Assembly: GCF_015476115.1 (NCBI RefSeq)
Contig: NZ_CP064295.1
Location: 1,420,001-1,484,000 of the forward strand
Direction: 5' to 3'
Source of the DNA: Aegicerativicinus sediminis
GTDB taxonomy: Bacteria; Bacteroidota; Bacteroidia; Flavobacteriales; Flavobacteriaceae
Length of the DNA: 64,000 nucleotides
Shown in pieces: positions 1 to 8,865 of this stretch. The number at the start of each line of letters is the position of its first letter. Position 1 is the stretch's first letter. Below the pieces are notes generated by a model. It searched no databases, was not told where the DNA came from, and was given only the letters and a program-made list of their open reading frames with translations. Both the position numbers and the translations under genes were made by a program.

Positions 1-272
1 TTATGGTTTCCATGGATTCTGGGAATGGACATTTAGCCGCTAATTTTGGCATACCAGTCTTGACATTGTGGGGGGTGACCCATCCTTATCTTGGGTTTGC
101 CCCTTATAATAAAAAAATAAATAGAGGCCTAATGGCCGATAGAAGTAGTTTTCCAAAAATCCCAACTTCTGTTTATGGCAATAGATATCCCGACGGATAC
201 GAAACAGCAATTTCTACAATTGAACCTGAGCAAATAATTGCCTCAGCGAGAGAATTGTTAGGACAGGATTAA
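1..272 (+). CDS. Glycosyltransferase family 9 (heptosyltransferase-like), C-terminal part
   Basis: This is the 3' end of a gene that begins left of the window, and about 90 residues are visible. They match the C-terminal nucleotide-binding half of family 9 glycosyltransferases: SMDSGNGHLAA followed by PVLTLWGVTHP, the usual site for the nucleotide-sugar donor. These enzymes add heptose or related sugars to the lipopolysaccharide core at the inner face of the cytoplasmic membrane. The ATG at base 3 is internal to the fold, so it is not taken as the start. The stop codon abuts the stop of the convergent reductase gene with no spacer. The family call is firm; the exact sugar cannot be told. Confidence 0.8.
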   Translation, partial: MVSMDSGNGHLAANFGIPVLTLWGVTHPYLGFAPYNKKINRGLMADRSSFPKIPTSVYGNRYPDGYETAISTIEPEQIIASARELLGQD

Positions 273-1328
273 TTAAACATCGTCGTAATTAATATAAATT
301 TTTGGAGTTACAGGGTGGGATTGACAGGTGAGTACCAATCCCTCTTCAATTTCACCATCTGTAAGAATTGAGTTTTTACGCATTTTTACCTCCCCTTCAG
401 AAATTCTAGCGATACAGCTGCTGCAAATTCCACCTTGGCAAGAGTATGGGGGGTCTAATTTCTGCTTCAACGCAGCCCCTAAGACAGATTGATCAGCATC
501 CATGATAAAAGTGGTCTCCTCATCGTCTAGCATAATGGTTACCTCCGTTTTGCCCTCTGGGATGGATGATTCCACCGTTTCTTCAGAATCTAGTTTTATA
601 GTGAATAATTCAAATTTTATCTTGTCTTTATTGATTCCTCTTTCTGTTAAAGCATCACTTATGGTATAAATCATTTGCTCTGGTCCACAGAGGTAATATA
701 AATCAGGTTCGATTCCATCTAGGGAGTTTAAAAAATAAAAAGCCTTACCCCTATCTATTCTTCCAAATAGAGCACCATCTTGATCCTCCTGACTAAAAAT
801 GAATTTCAAATTGAAGCGACCAGGAAATTGTTCAGCCAAAGAAACGAGTTCATTATAAAAAATCGTTTCAGACTTAGAGCTATTTCCAAAGAGCACATGA
901 ATTTTGCTTTGTGGTTCTTGAGTCAACACGGTTTTTATAATGCTCATTATAGGTGTAATGCCGCTGCCCGCTGTAAACGCAACAATATTTCGACTAAGGC
1001 TTGCATTGGGTTCAAAAATAAACCGTCCATTGGGGTCTGTAACTTCAATGACATCCCCAACCTTTAAATCTTGATTTATATACTTAGAAAATAAGCCGTC
1101 TTTAACTTCTTTTACCGCTACTGTTATTTCGCCACTATTGGGAGCGATGCAAATTGAATAATCCCTGCGAACCTCTTCGCCTCCCAAAATTGTTTTCAAG
1201 GTTATATACTGGCCAGCTTTAAAAGTGTAATTATCTTTTAAATCATCCGGAATTCCCATAGTAACTGTAACGGCAGTAGGGGTTTTTCTATTTATGTTTA
1301 CTACTTTTAATCGGTGAAATCTAGACAT
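273..1328 (-). CDS. Ferredoxin--NADP reductase-like flavoprotein with C-terminal 2Fe-2S domain (PaaE type)
   Basis: The 351-residue protein has three modules in order. An FAD-binding barrel (about 1-100) carries RRDYSIC. An NAD(P)-binding domain (about 105-240) carries GSGITPIMSII and YYLCGPEQM. A plant-type 2Fe-2S ferredoxin domain (about 265-350) carries CQGGICSSC and a fourth cysteine in LTCQSHP. This is the layout of PaaE, the reductase of phenylacetyl-CoA epoxidase, and of related oxygenase reductases. No paaABCD genes lie nearby, so a housekeeping redox role is as likely as phenylacetate breakdown. I chose the ATG at 1328 rather than the TTG six bases upstream, because a TAnnTTTG promoter element lies only 14 bases before it. 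Confidence 0.85.
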   Translation of the reverse strand: MSRFHRLKVVNINRKTPTAVTVTMGIPDDLKDNYTFKAGQYITLKTILGGEEVRRDYSICIAPNSGEITVAVKEVKDGLFSKYINQDLKVGDVIEVTDPNGRFIFEPNASLSRNIVAFTAGSGITPIMSIIKTVLTQEPQSKIHVLFGNSSKSETIFYNELVSLAEQFPGRFNLKFIFSQEDQDGALFGRIDRGKAFYFLNSLDGIEPDLYYLCGPEQMIYTISDALTERGINKDKIKFELFTIKLDSEETVESSIPEGKTEVTIMLDDEETTFIMDADQSVLGAALKQKLDPPYSCQGGICSSCIARISEGEVKMRKNSILTDGEIEEGLVLTCQSHPVTPKIYINYDDV

Positions 1329-1342
1329 GAACAAAATTTTGG

Positions 1343-1350
1343 CAAAAATA
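1343..1350 (-). promoter_or_regulatory. Predicted -7 promoter element of the PaaE-like reductase gene
   Basis: On the minus strand the sequence is TATTTTTG, an exact match to the Bacteroidota -7 element TAnnTTTG. No good -33 TTTG is found at the usual 19-base spacing. The implied transcript would have a leader of only about ten bases. Confidence 0.4.
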
Positions 1351-1431
1351 CTAAAGATGTTAAGAACTATTAGACTGTAACATCATTGGTTTTTTTAATA
1401 CTAATCATTGCAAAAACTATCCATCAATAAA

Positions 1432-2907
1432 ATGATAAGGCATTTTATCAACCTACAATTCAAGGAATTTTTTCGATCAGCTACATTTGGTAAAGGATTG
1501 GCCCTTAAGGCTCTAATGATATTTTTAGGCATCTACTTTATGGTGATGTTTGTGGCATTAGGAGTTTCTCTCTATCCAATACTTAAGAAACTTTATCCTT
1601 CTGAGGACCCTTTTGAGATGGCCAATAAATTCCTGTTTTATTGGATTTTGGCGGATCTTATGATGAGGTTTTTTCTTCAAAAGCTACCCGTTATGCAGGT
1701 TAAACCGTTTTTAACCCTTCCCGTAAAAAGGAAAAATGTGGTTAATTATGTTTTAGGAAAATCCATGCTGTCGTTTTTCAATTTTTTACCCCTATTTGCG
1801 GCCATACCTTTTGGGTCTGTCTTAATTTATAAAGGTTATGCTGTTACAGGTGTTGTTCTGTGGATATTATTAATTGCTCTTATTTCATTAACTATAAATT
1901 TTGTCAATTTTATAATTGAAGCATGGTCTTCTGAAATTGAATTGTCTTTTCTTCCAATTTTGGTAATAGTTGGCGTTTTATTTGCCCTTGACAATTTCAA
2001 TATTATCTCCTTTAAAAACCTAATATTTCTATCAATACAATCCATACTAGACTATCCAATTTTAATTGTGATTCCGATTTTGTTATTGGTTTTTGCATAC
2101 TATACTAATTTCAAACTTCTTTATAATAATTTGTATTTAGATGTTTCTCTTCAATCGAAAAGTCAAGAAGTAAAAACCTTGGATATGGGTTGGACTAGGC
2201 GTTTTGGTGATGTGGCGCCATTTATGCAACTTGATTTAAAGCTAATTTGGAGAAATAAAAGATCTAGATCATCTGTATTTATTTTAATTATTGGATTGCT
2301 GTATGGCCTGTTTTTCTACCCAAATCCTGCTTATGCCAATATGCCTTGGATATTTGCCTTCGTCGGCGTGTTCTGCACAGGTGTCTTTCTTATCAATTTT
2401 GGTCAATTTATTCCTGCCTGGGACAGTGCTTATTATAAATTGTTAATGAGCCAAAACATTAAGTATGAAAAATATTTAAAATCAAAATTCACCTTAATGG
2501 TTTTTAGTGTGGTTGTAATGTTTATTCTTACCATTCCATATGTTTATTTTGGGTATAAAATTTTATTAGCGCATTTTGCTGGAGCAGTCTATAACATCGG
2601 TGTTAATTCTCATGTTATCCTTTATGGCGGATCCTTCAATCGTAAGAAAATAGATTTATCACAACGAGCAGCTTTCAATTTTCAGGGAACGGGTGCGGTA
2701 CAATGGATTATTGGGCTACCACTTATGATTTTGCCGTTGGTAATATTCGGAATCGTTTATTGGCTTAGTAATTTTCTTGTATCAAGCTTAGTGTTAATTG
2801 CTTTAGGCGTTATCGGAATTGTGCTACATCCACGATTAATTAAGGGGATTACTAAAAGTTATCAAAATTCTAAATACAAAATGATTGAGGCTTTCAGCCA
2901 AGATTAA
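1432..2907 (+). CDS. DUF5687 family membrane protein (putative ABC permease)
   Basis: This is a 491-residue, very hydrophobic protein with roughly ten to twelve membrane segments. It starts with MIRHFINLQFKEFFRS, the characteristic opening of DUF5687 proteins of Bacteroidota. That opening is why I prefer the ATG at 1432 over the in-frame TTG at 1408. The gene is followed after 12 bases by an ABC ATPase, so the two probably form an ABC-2-like export system. The substrate is unknown. The charged loop around residues 240-280 probably faces the cytoplasm and could contact the ATPase. Confidence 0.8.
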   Translation: MIRHFINLQFKEFFRSATFGKGLALKALMIFLGIYFMVMFVALGVSLYPILKKLYPSEDPFEMANKFLFYWILADLMMRFFLQKLPVMQVKPFLTLPVKRKNVVNYVLGKSMLSFFNFLPLFAAIPFGSVLIYKGYAVTGVVLWILLIALISLTINFVNFIIEAWSSEIELSFLPILVIVGVLFALDNFNIISFKNLIFLSIQSILDYPILIVIPILLLVFAYYTNFKLLYNNLYLDVSLQSKSQEVKTLDMGWTRRFGDVAPFMQLDLKLIWRNKRSRSSVFILIIGLLYGLFFYPNPAYANMPWIFAFVGVFCTGVFLINFGQFIPAWDSAYYKLLMSQNIKYEKYLKSKFTLMVFSVVVMFILTIPYVYFGYKILLAHFAGAVYNIGVNSHVILYGGSFNRKKIDLSQRAAFNFQGTGAVQWIIGLPLMILPLVIFGIVYWLSNFLVSSLVLIALGVIGIVLHPRLIKGITKSYQNSKYKMIEAFSQD

Positions 2908-2919
2908 AACGCAATAAAA

Positions 2920-3627
2920 ATGATATCAGCAAAAGATCTTTCAAAATCATATGGCAAAAAGGAAGTGTTGAACATTCCGAGTCTAGAAATTCCAAAAGGT
3001 GAAAGTTTTGGATTAGTAGGCAATAATGGAGCAGGCAAAACCACCTTTTTCAGTTTATTATTAGACCTAATAAAACCAACAACTGGCTTTATTGAAAACA
3101 ATGAGATTATCGTAAACCAAACCGAAGATTGGAAGCCCTTTACTTCTGCCTTTATAGACGAAAGTTTTTTGGTTGGTTATCTTACCCCTGAAGAATATTT
3201 TTATTTCATAGGAGAACTTCGTGGGCGTAACAAAGCAGATGTTGACAATTTGGTCGGTATGTTTTCAGATTTTTTTCATGGGGAAATTCTAAATCAGAAA
3301 AAGTTTATCCGAGATTTTAGCAAAGGAAACCAGAAGAAAGTAGGTATTGTGGCTGCCTTAATTGGTGAGCCAGAAGTGGTAATTTTAGACGAACCATTTG
3401 CTAACCTAGACCCAACAACCCAGATTAGATTGAAAGGGTTGCTAAAAAATTTGGCACAACAACAAGGAACTACGGTGTTGATATCTAGTCATGATCTACT
3501 TCATGTTACGGACGTTTGTGAACGTATCGTGGTTTTAGAAAAAGGCAATGTAGTTAAAGACTTGAAAACCAATGATGCAACTTTGAGAGAATTGGAAGCA
3601 CATTTTGGTGGAACCTCAATGGTGTAA
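2920..3627 (+). CDS. ABC transporter ATP-binding protein
   Basis: The 235-residue protein is a single nucleotide-binding domain. Walker A is GNNGAGKTT (about residues 35-43), the signature is FSKGNQKKVGI, Walker B is VVILDEPFANLDP and the switch histidine is in SSHDLLH. The length is normal for a one-domain ABC-2 ATPase. It lies 12 bases after the DUF5687 permease and should be its energy-coupling partner on the inner face of the membrane. The signature reads SKGNQ instead of the canonical SGGQ, which is common in the exporter subfamily related to bacteriocin and gliding-type ATPases. The substrate cannot be inferred. Confidence 0.9.
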   Translation: MISAKDLSKSYGKKEVLNIPSLEIPKGESFGLVGNNGAGKTTFFSLLLDLIKPTTGFIENNEIIVNQTEDWKPFTSAFIDESFLVGYLTPEEYFYFIGELRGRNKADVDNLVGMFSDFFHGEILNQKKFIRDFSKGNQKKVGIVAALIGEPEVVILDEPFANLDPTTQIRLKGLLKNLAQQQGTTVLISSHDLLHVTDVCERIVVLEKGNVVKDLKTNDATLRELEAHFGGTSMV

Positions 3628-3673
3628 ATTATCCTTCGAAGCAACGTTTATCCAAAAAGATGCTTATTTTTAC

Positions 3674-3696
3674 CGCTATACATACTAATTATAGCG
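3674..3696 (+). terminator. Inverted repeat after the ABC transporter operon, weak terminator candidate
   Basis: CGCTATA and TATAGCG form a 7-bp stem around a 9-base loop, followed by TTTAT. It lies between the ABC ATPase and sprE. The stem is AT-rich and the T-run short, so termination would be inefficient; it may instead be a protein site. Confidence 0.3.
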
Positions 3697-3736
3697 TTTA
3701 TAAGTTAATAGTAAACTAAACCACCGCCATCTTTCG

Positions 3737-6280
3737 TTGTATTTGTCCAATAGACATATCGTTTGTGCCCTAATTTTATCGATCATCCTTACCGGATGCT
3801 CGCGTAAAAAGAACACTTTTATAAGTCGCAACCTACATGCGGTGGGCACAGAATATAATATTCTTTATAATGGAAATCTAGCACTAGAACGCGGGAGACA
3901 GTCAGTTGATGATGCCTTTACGGAGAATTACTGGGAATTGTTGCCTGTTGAGCGCATGCAGATTAGCGACGAAGTATTGCTTCCGGGACAGTCGCGAAAC
4001 CAAGATTTTAAATATGCCGAAGAGAAGGCCATTAAGGCTGTCCAAAAACATGGCATGAATATAAAGGGAAAGGAATACAATCCCCAAATTGATGAAGCAT
4101 ATTTGCTTTTGGGCAAGTCTAGATATTTTGACCAACGTTTTGTACCTGCCTTACAAGCGTTCAATTACATCCTTTATAAATATCCAGCCAGTGACAAAAT
4201 CAATGCAGCTAAGATTTGGCGTGAAAAAACAAACATGCGGCTGGATAATGATGTGCTTGCCATTAAAAACTTAAAACGTTTGATGGATCGAGAGGAATTG
4301 GAGGCCCAGGATCTTGCAGATGCCAACGCAACTTTAGCCCAGGCATATATTAATCTAGAATCTAAAGACAGTGCTTTGGTTCATCTTAAGCGAGCAGCGG
4401 AACTGACAAAAAATCACAAAGAAGAAGCACGCTATTGGTTTATAAGAGGACAGCTGTTCAATGAATTTGGCATGAAGGATAGTGCAAATCATGCATTTAC
4501 TCATATTATCGATTTACACAGGAAAATTCCAAGAGCCTATTATATAAATGCCCATATGGAGCGTGCGGCGAATTTCAATATGGAGACCGGTGATAAGATG
4601 GCCTACCTAGAATATTTGACCGATTTGGAAGAGAATAGGGAGAATAGACCCTTTTTAGATAAGATTTATTACCGAAAAGCTGAATATTATACACATGAAA
4701 ACCGGGATAGTTTGGCAGAAATGTATTATAATAAGTCCTTAAGAACTAATACGCAAGACCAACATCTTCGTTCCCTAGATTATAATACGTTGGGGGATAT
4801 GTATTTTGATAGAAATGAATACCGTTTGGCCGGAGCCTATTACGATAGTACCATGCTGAACCAAGTTGTAGATACAAAACCATATCGCATTATTAAAAAG
4901 AAGCGCGAAAACTTAGATGATGTTATCTTGTACGAATCTATAGCCCAAGCAAATGATAGTATTCTTCAATTGGTAGGAATGCCAGAAATTGAACGTGAGG
5001 CTTATTTTACCGCATATACAGAAAAGCTAAAAGAAATTGCAGAAGCAGAAAGAGAAAAAGCCGAGATATTGGAGCGTAACAATGCGGGCTTGGTAGTTGT
5101 AGAAAATCAATTATCTAGAAGCCTTCCTGGTCTTCCAACTCAAAACAATAGAAATTCAAGCACATTTTATTTCTACAACCCACAAACAGTAGCCTATGGT
5201 AAAAATGAATTCACAAGAATTTGGGGTAATAGGGCTCTAGCAGATAATTGGCGGTGGTCTGATCAAAGGCAAATTGCTATACAGACCCCAGAAGATATAG
5301 TTAATGATTCATTGGCAGAAATACAGAAGTTCGACCCTTCTTTTTATATTTCGCAAATACCATCCGAACCAGCCATAATTGATAGTTTAAAACAACAACG
5401 CAACTATGCCTATTACCAATTAGGAATTATTTATAAGGAGAAATTTCAGGAGTTTGCATTGGCAAGGCATCGATTGGAAAACCTTCTTAAAAGTAATCCA
5501 GAACCTCGACTTATTCTTCCGGCAAAATATAACCTTTATAAGATATATGAAGAATTAGGTGAAGCAGGTTTGGCAAATGCGATGAAAGAGGAAATTGTTA
5601 GTAATTATCCAGATTCACGTTATGCCGAGATTTTGGCGAATCCGGATTCATTATTAGCAAAAGACCAGAATAGTGCAGAAAGCATTTATGAAGAATTGTT
5701 TGCAAGGTATGAGGCCCAAGAATTTGGTGATGTTATAGAAGAAGCCGAAAAATATATAGATCAAATGCAAGGAGACCCTATTGTCCCGAAATTCGAGTTT
5801 CTAAAAGCATCAGCTAAAGGAAGACTTTATGGTTTTGAGGCTTATAAAGAAGGAATTAATTACATCGCCGTTACCTATCCTAATACTGAGGAGGGTAAAC
5901 GGGCGGAAGAGATGATGCAAAAAAACATGCCCGTATTGGCCGAAAAAACCTTTGTTGCCGACGAGGATGTAAATCACAAAGTGTTGTATCCTTTTAAAAC
6001 TGATGAATACAAGGATATACCAGAGTTTATGGCAAAACTGAATGAAATTATTAAGGACATAAAATTCTATAATTTGAAACTTTCAGTGGATACCTATGAT
6101 GAGAACACTAAATTTGTGGTCTTGCATGGTTTGCTCAATTCAATTGGAGCCGAAGGATTTGCAGAAGTCTTGAAGGAAAAGGAATACAATATTAAAAGAC
6201 CCTATTATACAATATCAACCCCAAACTACGCTATTATTTTAACGCATAAGAATTTGCAAGAGTATTTAGAATTACAATAA
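3737..6280 (+). CDS. sprE: SprE-type TPR lipoprotein of gliding motility and type IX secretion (PorW family)
   Basis: The 847-residue protein starts with a lipoprotein signal whose lipobox ILTGC puts the acylated cysteine at residue 21. The rest is mostly helical tetratricopeptide repeats with a long central linker (about 440-530) and a second TPR block. Size, lipobox and repeat layout fit SprE of Flavobacterium johnsoniae (about 870 residues), called PorW in Porphyromonas. This outer-membrane lipoprotein is needed for type IX secretion and for surface adhesin movement. The start is a TTG at 3737, with another TTG two codons on; no ATG lies before the signal peptide. gldH elsewhere in the window supports a gliding or T9SS-bearing organism. 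Confidence 0.85.
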   Translation: MYLSNRHIVCALILSIILTGCSRKKNTFISRNLHAVGTEYNILYNGNLALERGRQSVDDAFTENYWELLPVERMQISDEVLLPGQSRNQDFKYAEEKAIKAVQKHGMNIKGKEYNPQIDEAYLLLGKSRYFDQRFVPALQAFNYILYKYPASDKINAAKIWREKTNMRLDNDVLAIKNLKRLMDREELEAQDLADANATLAQAYINLESKDSALVHLKRAAELTKNHKEEARYWFIRGQLFNEFGMKDSANHAFTHIIDLHRKIPRAYYINAHMERAANFNMETGDKMAYLEYLTDLEENRENRPFLDKIYYRKAEYYTHENRDSLAEMYYNKSLRTNTQDQHLRSLDYNTLGDMYFDRNEYRLAGAYYDSTMLNQVVDTKPYRIIKKKRENLDDVILYESIAQANDSILQLVGMPEIEREAYFTAYTEKLKEIAEAEREKAEILERNNAGLVVVENQLSRSLPGLPTQNNRNSSTFYFYNPQTVAYGKNEFTRIWGNRALADNWRWSDQRQIAIQTPEDIVNDSLAEIQKFDPSFYISQIPSEPAIIDSLKQQRNYAYYQLGIIYKEKFQEFALARHRLENLLKSNPEPRLILPAKYNLYKIYEELGEAGLANAMKEEIVSNYPDSRYAEILANPDSLLAKDQNSAESIYEELFARYEAQEFGDVIEEAEKYIDQMQGDPIVPKFEFLKASAKGRLYGFEAYKEGINYIAVTYPNTEEGKRAEEMMQKNMPVLAEKTFVADEDVNHKVLYPFKTDEYKDIPEFMAKLNEIIKDIKFYNLKLSVDTYDENTKFVVLHGLLNSIGAEGFAEVLKEKEYNIKRPYYTISTPNYAIILTHKNLQEYLELQ

Positions 6281-6290
6281 ATTTTAACCT

Positions 6291-6716
6291 ATGTTTTCAG
6301 ATAAAAAACGAAATGATATGGCAGACACTACATCCCAGCAAAACACAATTGCAAAAGGAACAACTATTACCGGAGATATTATTAGTGACGGTGATTTTAG
6401 AATAGAAGGAACCGTTCAAGGAAATATTAAAACACCGGGAAAGGTTGTCATTGGTAAAACAGGTTTTATTAATGGCACCCTCAAAGGAGCCTATGCAGAT
6501 ATAGAAGGTAAGTTTGCTGGAAAACTATTGTTGTCAGAAACCCTTACATTAAGAGCAACTGCCCATGTTGAAGGTGAAGTTGAAGTTGGTAAACTTGCAG
6601 TGGAGCCAGGAGCAACTTTCAACGCTACATGCTCAATGAAGGGGGCAATTAAAGAATTGACAAATGGCGGAACAAGATCAGCCACAAGGCCAACGGAAAA
6701 AGAACAATCAGCTTAA
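6291..6716 (+). CDS. Bactofilin (polymer-forming cytoskeletal protein)
   Basis: The 141-residue protein has the DUF583/bactofilin core: a right-handed beta-helix of short repeats such as GDIISDGDFRIEGTVQGNI and KVVIGKTGFINGTLKG (about residues 25-115), with polar disordered tails. Bactofilins polymerise without nucleotide at the membrane and organise cell shape or envelope enzymes. An internal ATG at 6318 is an alternative start. The last 53 bases overlap the start of atpZ in another frame, so the basic tail of the bactofilin is encoded by bases that also encode the AtpZ N-terminus. This suggests translational coupling to the ATP synthase genes. Confidence 0.9.
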   Translation: MFSDKKRNDMADTTSQQNTIAKGTTITGDIISDGDFRIEGTVQGNIKTPGKVVIGKTGFINGTLKGAYADIEGKFAGKLLLSETLTLRATAHVEGEVEVGKLAVEPGATFNATCSMKGAIKELTNGGTRSATRPTEKEQSA

Positions 6717-6915
6717 CGCATACGCTGTTTATTCTAGCATAGCCATTCAAATGGCAGCCATTATTGCCATTGGCACTTATATTGGTGTTAAGTTAGACGA
6801 CAATTATTCTGATGGAGGAAATATATTTACAATTATATTTTCTCTTACTTCTGTAATCCTTGCAACTATTTTTGTAATTAGGCGTATTATTGCAGCATCT
6901 AAAAATGATGAATAA
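6664..6915 (+). CDS. atpZ: AtpZ/AtpI-family protein of the ATP synthase operon
   Basis: The 83-residue protein has two hydrophobic segments (about 22-42 and 55-75) around a short acidic loop, with the family pattern YIGVKLDD. AtpI/AtpZ proteins assist assembly of the c-ring or carry divalent cations for the synthase. The start lies inside the bactofilin gene. The stop overlaps the next start by one base (TAATG), which suggests coupled translation. Its position directly ahead of the F0 genes is typical. The symbol is assigned by family and position rather than by detailed comparison. Confidence 0.8.
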   Translation: MAEQDQPQGQRKKNNQLNAYAVYSSIAIQMAAIIAIGTYIGVKLDDNYSDGGNIFTIIFSLTSVILATIFVIRRIIAASKNDE

Positions 6916-7316
6916 TGTCTAAGGAATTTGCTAGGAGAGAAGCTTCATTCTTAATAACTAACCTCTTATTATCTTTAATTTTATTTGGCGCTCATTGGTA
7001 TTTGCTACAAGCATTCGCCCCAGGCATAAATTTATTCTTCCCTCTTTGGCAGATTTACCTATTTCATTTTATAGTAACCACCCTTTTTTATACTCTAATT
7101 AATTTTAAAAATAGTCAGGGCAGCGACCAAATCTTTATGCTTTTCATGATAGCCACCTTTGTTAAGATGATTCTTTCAATTGTGTTTTTGCTACCCTTAA
7201 TTCTAGGCGATTTTGAAAATAAGCAGCCTGACGTTTTTAATTTTTTCATCCCATATTTTCTTTACTTATTTTTTGAGGTGATAATGATTACAAAATTCCT
7301 TCAAAAGAAGGCCTGA
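6915..7316 (+). CDS. Small membrane protein of the ATP synthase locus (DUF6168-like)
   Basis: This 133-residue protein has four clear hydrophobic segments (about 12-32, 45-65, 74-96 and 108-128) separated by short loops. It starts with a one-base overlap to atpZ. A similar four-helix protein commonly sits here in Flavobacteriaceae ATP synthase loci and is listed, to my memory, as DUF6168. Its location matches the old uncI/atpI slot, so a role in F0 assembly or ion supply is plausible but unproven. I see no catalytic motif. Confidence 0.65.
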   Translation: MSKEFARREASFLITNLLLSLILFGAHWYLLQAFAPGINLFFPLWQIYLFHFIVTTLFYTLINFKNSQGSDQIFMLFMIATFVKMILSIVFLLPLILGDFENKQPDVFNFFIPYFLYLFFEVIMITKFLQKKA

Positions 7317-7368
7317 TTTACAAAAAATTAGCCCATAATTTTTCGTATTAATAATATTTTAAATGTTG

Positions 7369-7399
7369 TTTGCCATTTAATTTAATGTGCGTACATTTG
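7369..7399 (+). promoter_or_regulatory. Bacteroidota-type promoter in front of atpB
   Basis: TTTG at 7369-7372, a 19-base spacer and TACATTTG at 7392-7399 match the Bacteroidota housekeeping sigma consensus at both boxes and at the expected spacing. Transcription should start near 7404-7407. This means an in-frame GTG at 7387 cannot be the atpB start and the ATG at 7438 is used. It also means the F0F1 genes can be expressed apart from the bactofilin-atpZ genes. Confidence 0.7.
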
Positions 7400-7437
7400 C
7401 ACGAAATTTACAGCAAGGTATTTTTAAACGATACAAC

Positions 7438-8553
7438 ATGGGGTTAGGCTTACTTAAACGCACTGTTTTTTCTTTGGTGTTTTTGTCTTTGGCAACAACT
7501 GTTTTTGCTTCAGATCCGCAAACAGGATTAGAGAAGTTAGAGGAAGAATATAAAGAATTCGACGCTAAAGAATTAATTATGCATCACGTTAAGGATGCCT
7601 ATGGAATGCACCTAATTACCCTTAATGAAGGGCAAGAAGATGAAAAGCATATCACCATTCCACTTCCTGTAATTCTTTGGACTGATAATGGCCTTGTTAC
7701 CTTCATGTCATCAGAATTTCACCATGATTATAATGGCCATGTGGTGGTTGAGAAAAACGGGATGCGATTTGTTAACGTTCACGAAAAAGTGTATCAATTA
7801 GACCAAGGTGCATCTGAAGTGCAGTTCGATGCTGAGCATCATCCAACCAACGCCCAAAATCCAATAGACATTTCCATTACAAGAAATGTTTTTATGATGT
7901 GGGTTTCTGTGGCTGTGTTGTTATTCATCTTTATTTCTGCAGCAAAACGTTATCGCAAAGACGAGAATTATGTTCCTAAGGGTATTGCTTCTTTTGTTGA
8001 GCCTCTTATTATTTTCGTTCGAGATGAAATCGCCCGTCCAATGATTGGCGAAAAGCGTTACAGAAAATATATGCCATATCTGCTTACCATATTCTTTTTT
8101 ATATGGTTAAACAATATTTTCGGACTCATACCTATTGTAAATGGAGCCAACCTAAGTGGAAACATAGCGTTTACTTTCACATTGGCAGTATTTACTTTTA
8201 TCATTACATCATTTAGCGGCAACAAAAACTATTGGAAACATATTTTCTGGATGCCAGGTGTGCCTGTTCCGATGAAAATTTTCCTAATGCCAATAGAAAT
8301 CATCGGGATATTTACAAAGCCAATCTCATTGATGATTCGATTGTTCGCTAATATTACGGCTGGTCACATCATCATATTGGCGTTGATGTCATTGATTTTC
8401 ATATTTAAAACTGTCGCAGTTGCGCCTGTATCGGTGGCATTTGCTTTGTTCATTAGCATTATAGAAATAGTGGTTACGGCCATACAAGCATATATTTTTA
8501 CAGTTTTGTCTGCCCTTTATTTTGGCATGGCAACAGAAGAAGAGCATCATTAA
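7438..8553 (+). CDS. atpB: ATP synthase F0 subunit a
   Basis: The 371-residue subunit begins with a cleavable-looking signal peptide ending at VFAS. A periplasmic N-terminal extension of about 130 residues follows, then the five-helix subunit a core. The essential arginine is in LMIRLFANITAGHI, and the family pattern IEIIGIFTKPISLMIR is clear. Subunit a forms the two proton half-channels against the c-ring. The long N-terminal extension is a normal Bacteroidota trait (E. coli has about 270 residues). The start was chosen from the promoter position, which lies upstream of 7438. It opens the run atpB-E-F-H-A-G. Confidence 0.93.
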   Translation: MGLGLLKRTVFSLVFLSLATTVFASDPQTGLEKLEEEYKEFDAKELIMHHVKDAYGMHLITLNEGQEDEKHITIPLPVILWTDNGLVTFMSSEFHHDYNGHVVVEKNGMRFVNVHEKVYQLDQGASEVQFDAEHHPTNAQNPIDISITRNVFMMWVSVAVLLFIFISAAKRYRKDENYVPKGIASFVEPLIIFVRDEIARPMIGEKRYRKYMPYLLTIFFFIWLNNIFGLIPIVNGANLSGNIAFTFTLAVFTFIITSFSGNKNYWKHIFWMPGVPVPMKIFLMPIEIIGIFTKPISLMIRLFANITAGHIIILALMSLIFIFKTVAVAPVSVAFALFISIIEIVVTAIQAYIFTVLSALYFGMATEEEHH

Positions 8554-8557
8554 TTAA

Positions 8558-8782
<225 letters not shown>

Positions 8783-8799
8783 TAACAAAAAGCACAAAG

Positions 8800-8833
8800 C
8801 ACAGAAGTAACGGTTGGTTGCTTCTGTGTTTTT
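8800..8833 (+). terminator. Hairpin with T-run after atpE, intra-operon terminator or attenuator
   Basis: A 12-bp stem (CACAGAAGTAAC paired with GTTGCTTCTGTG, one wobble) closes a 5-base loop and is followed by TTTTT. This is a textbook intrinsic terminator, yet atpF starts only 33 bases later on the same strand and no separate TAnnTTTG promoter is visible. Partial termination would favour atpB-atpE transcripts. Confidence 0.7.
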
Positions 8834-8865
8834 AAAATTTAAATTAGTCTTTAATACATTTAGAA

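Noticed and set aside
780-1067. Plus-strand open frame of 95 codons inside the PaaE-like gene
   Set aside because: It is antisense to a conserved flavoprotein and lacks any motif.
7387-7437. GTG-initiated N-terminal extension of atpB
   Set aside because: The bases form a near-perfect promoter, and the ATG at 7438 begins a proper signal peptide.
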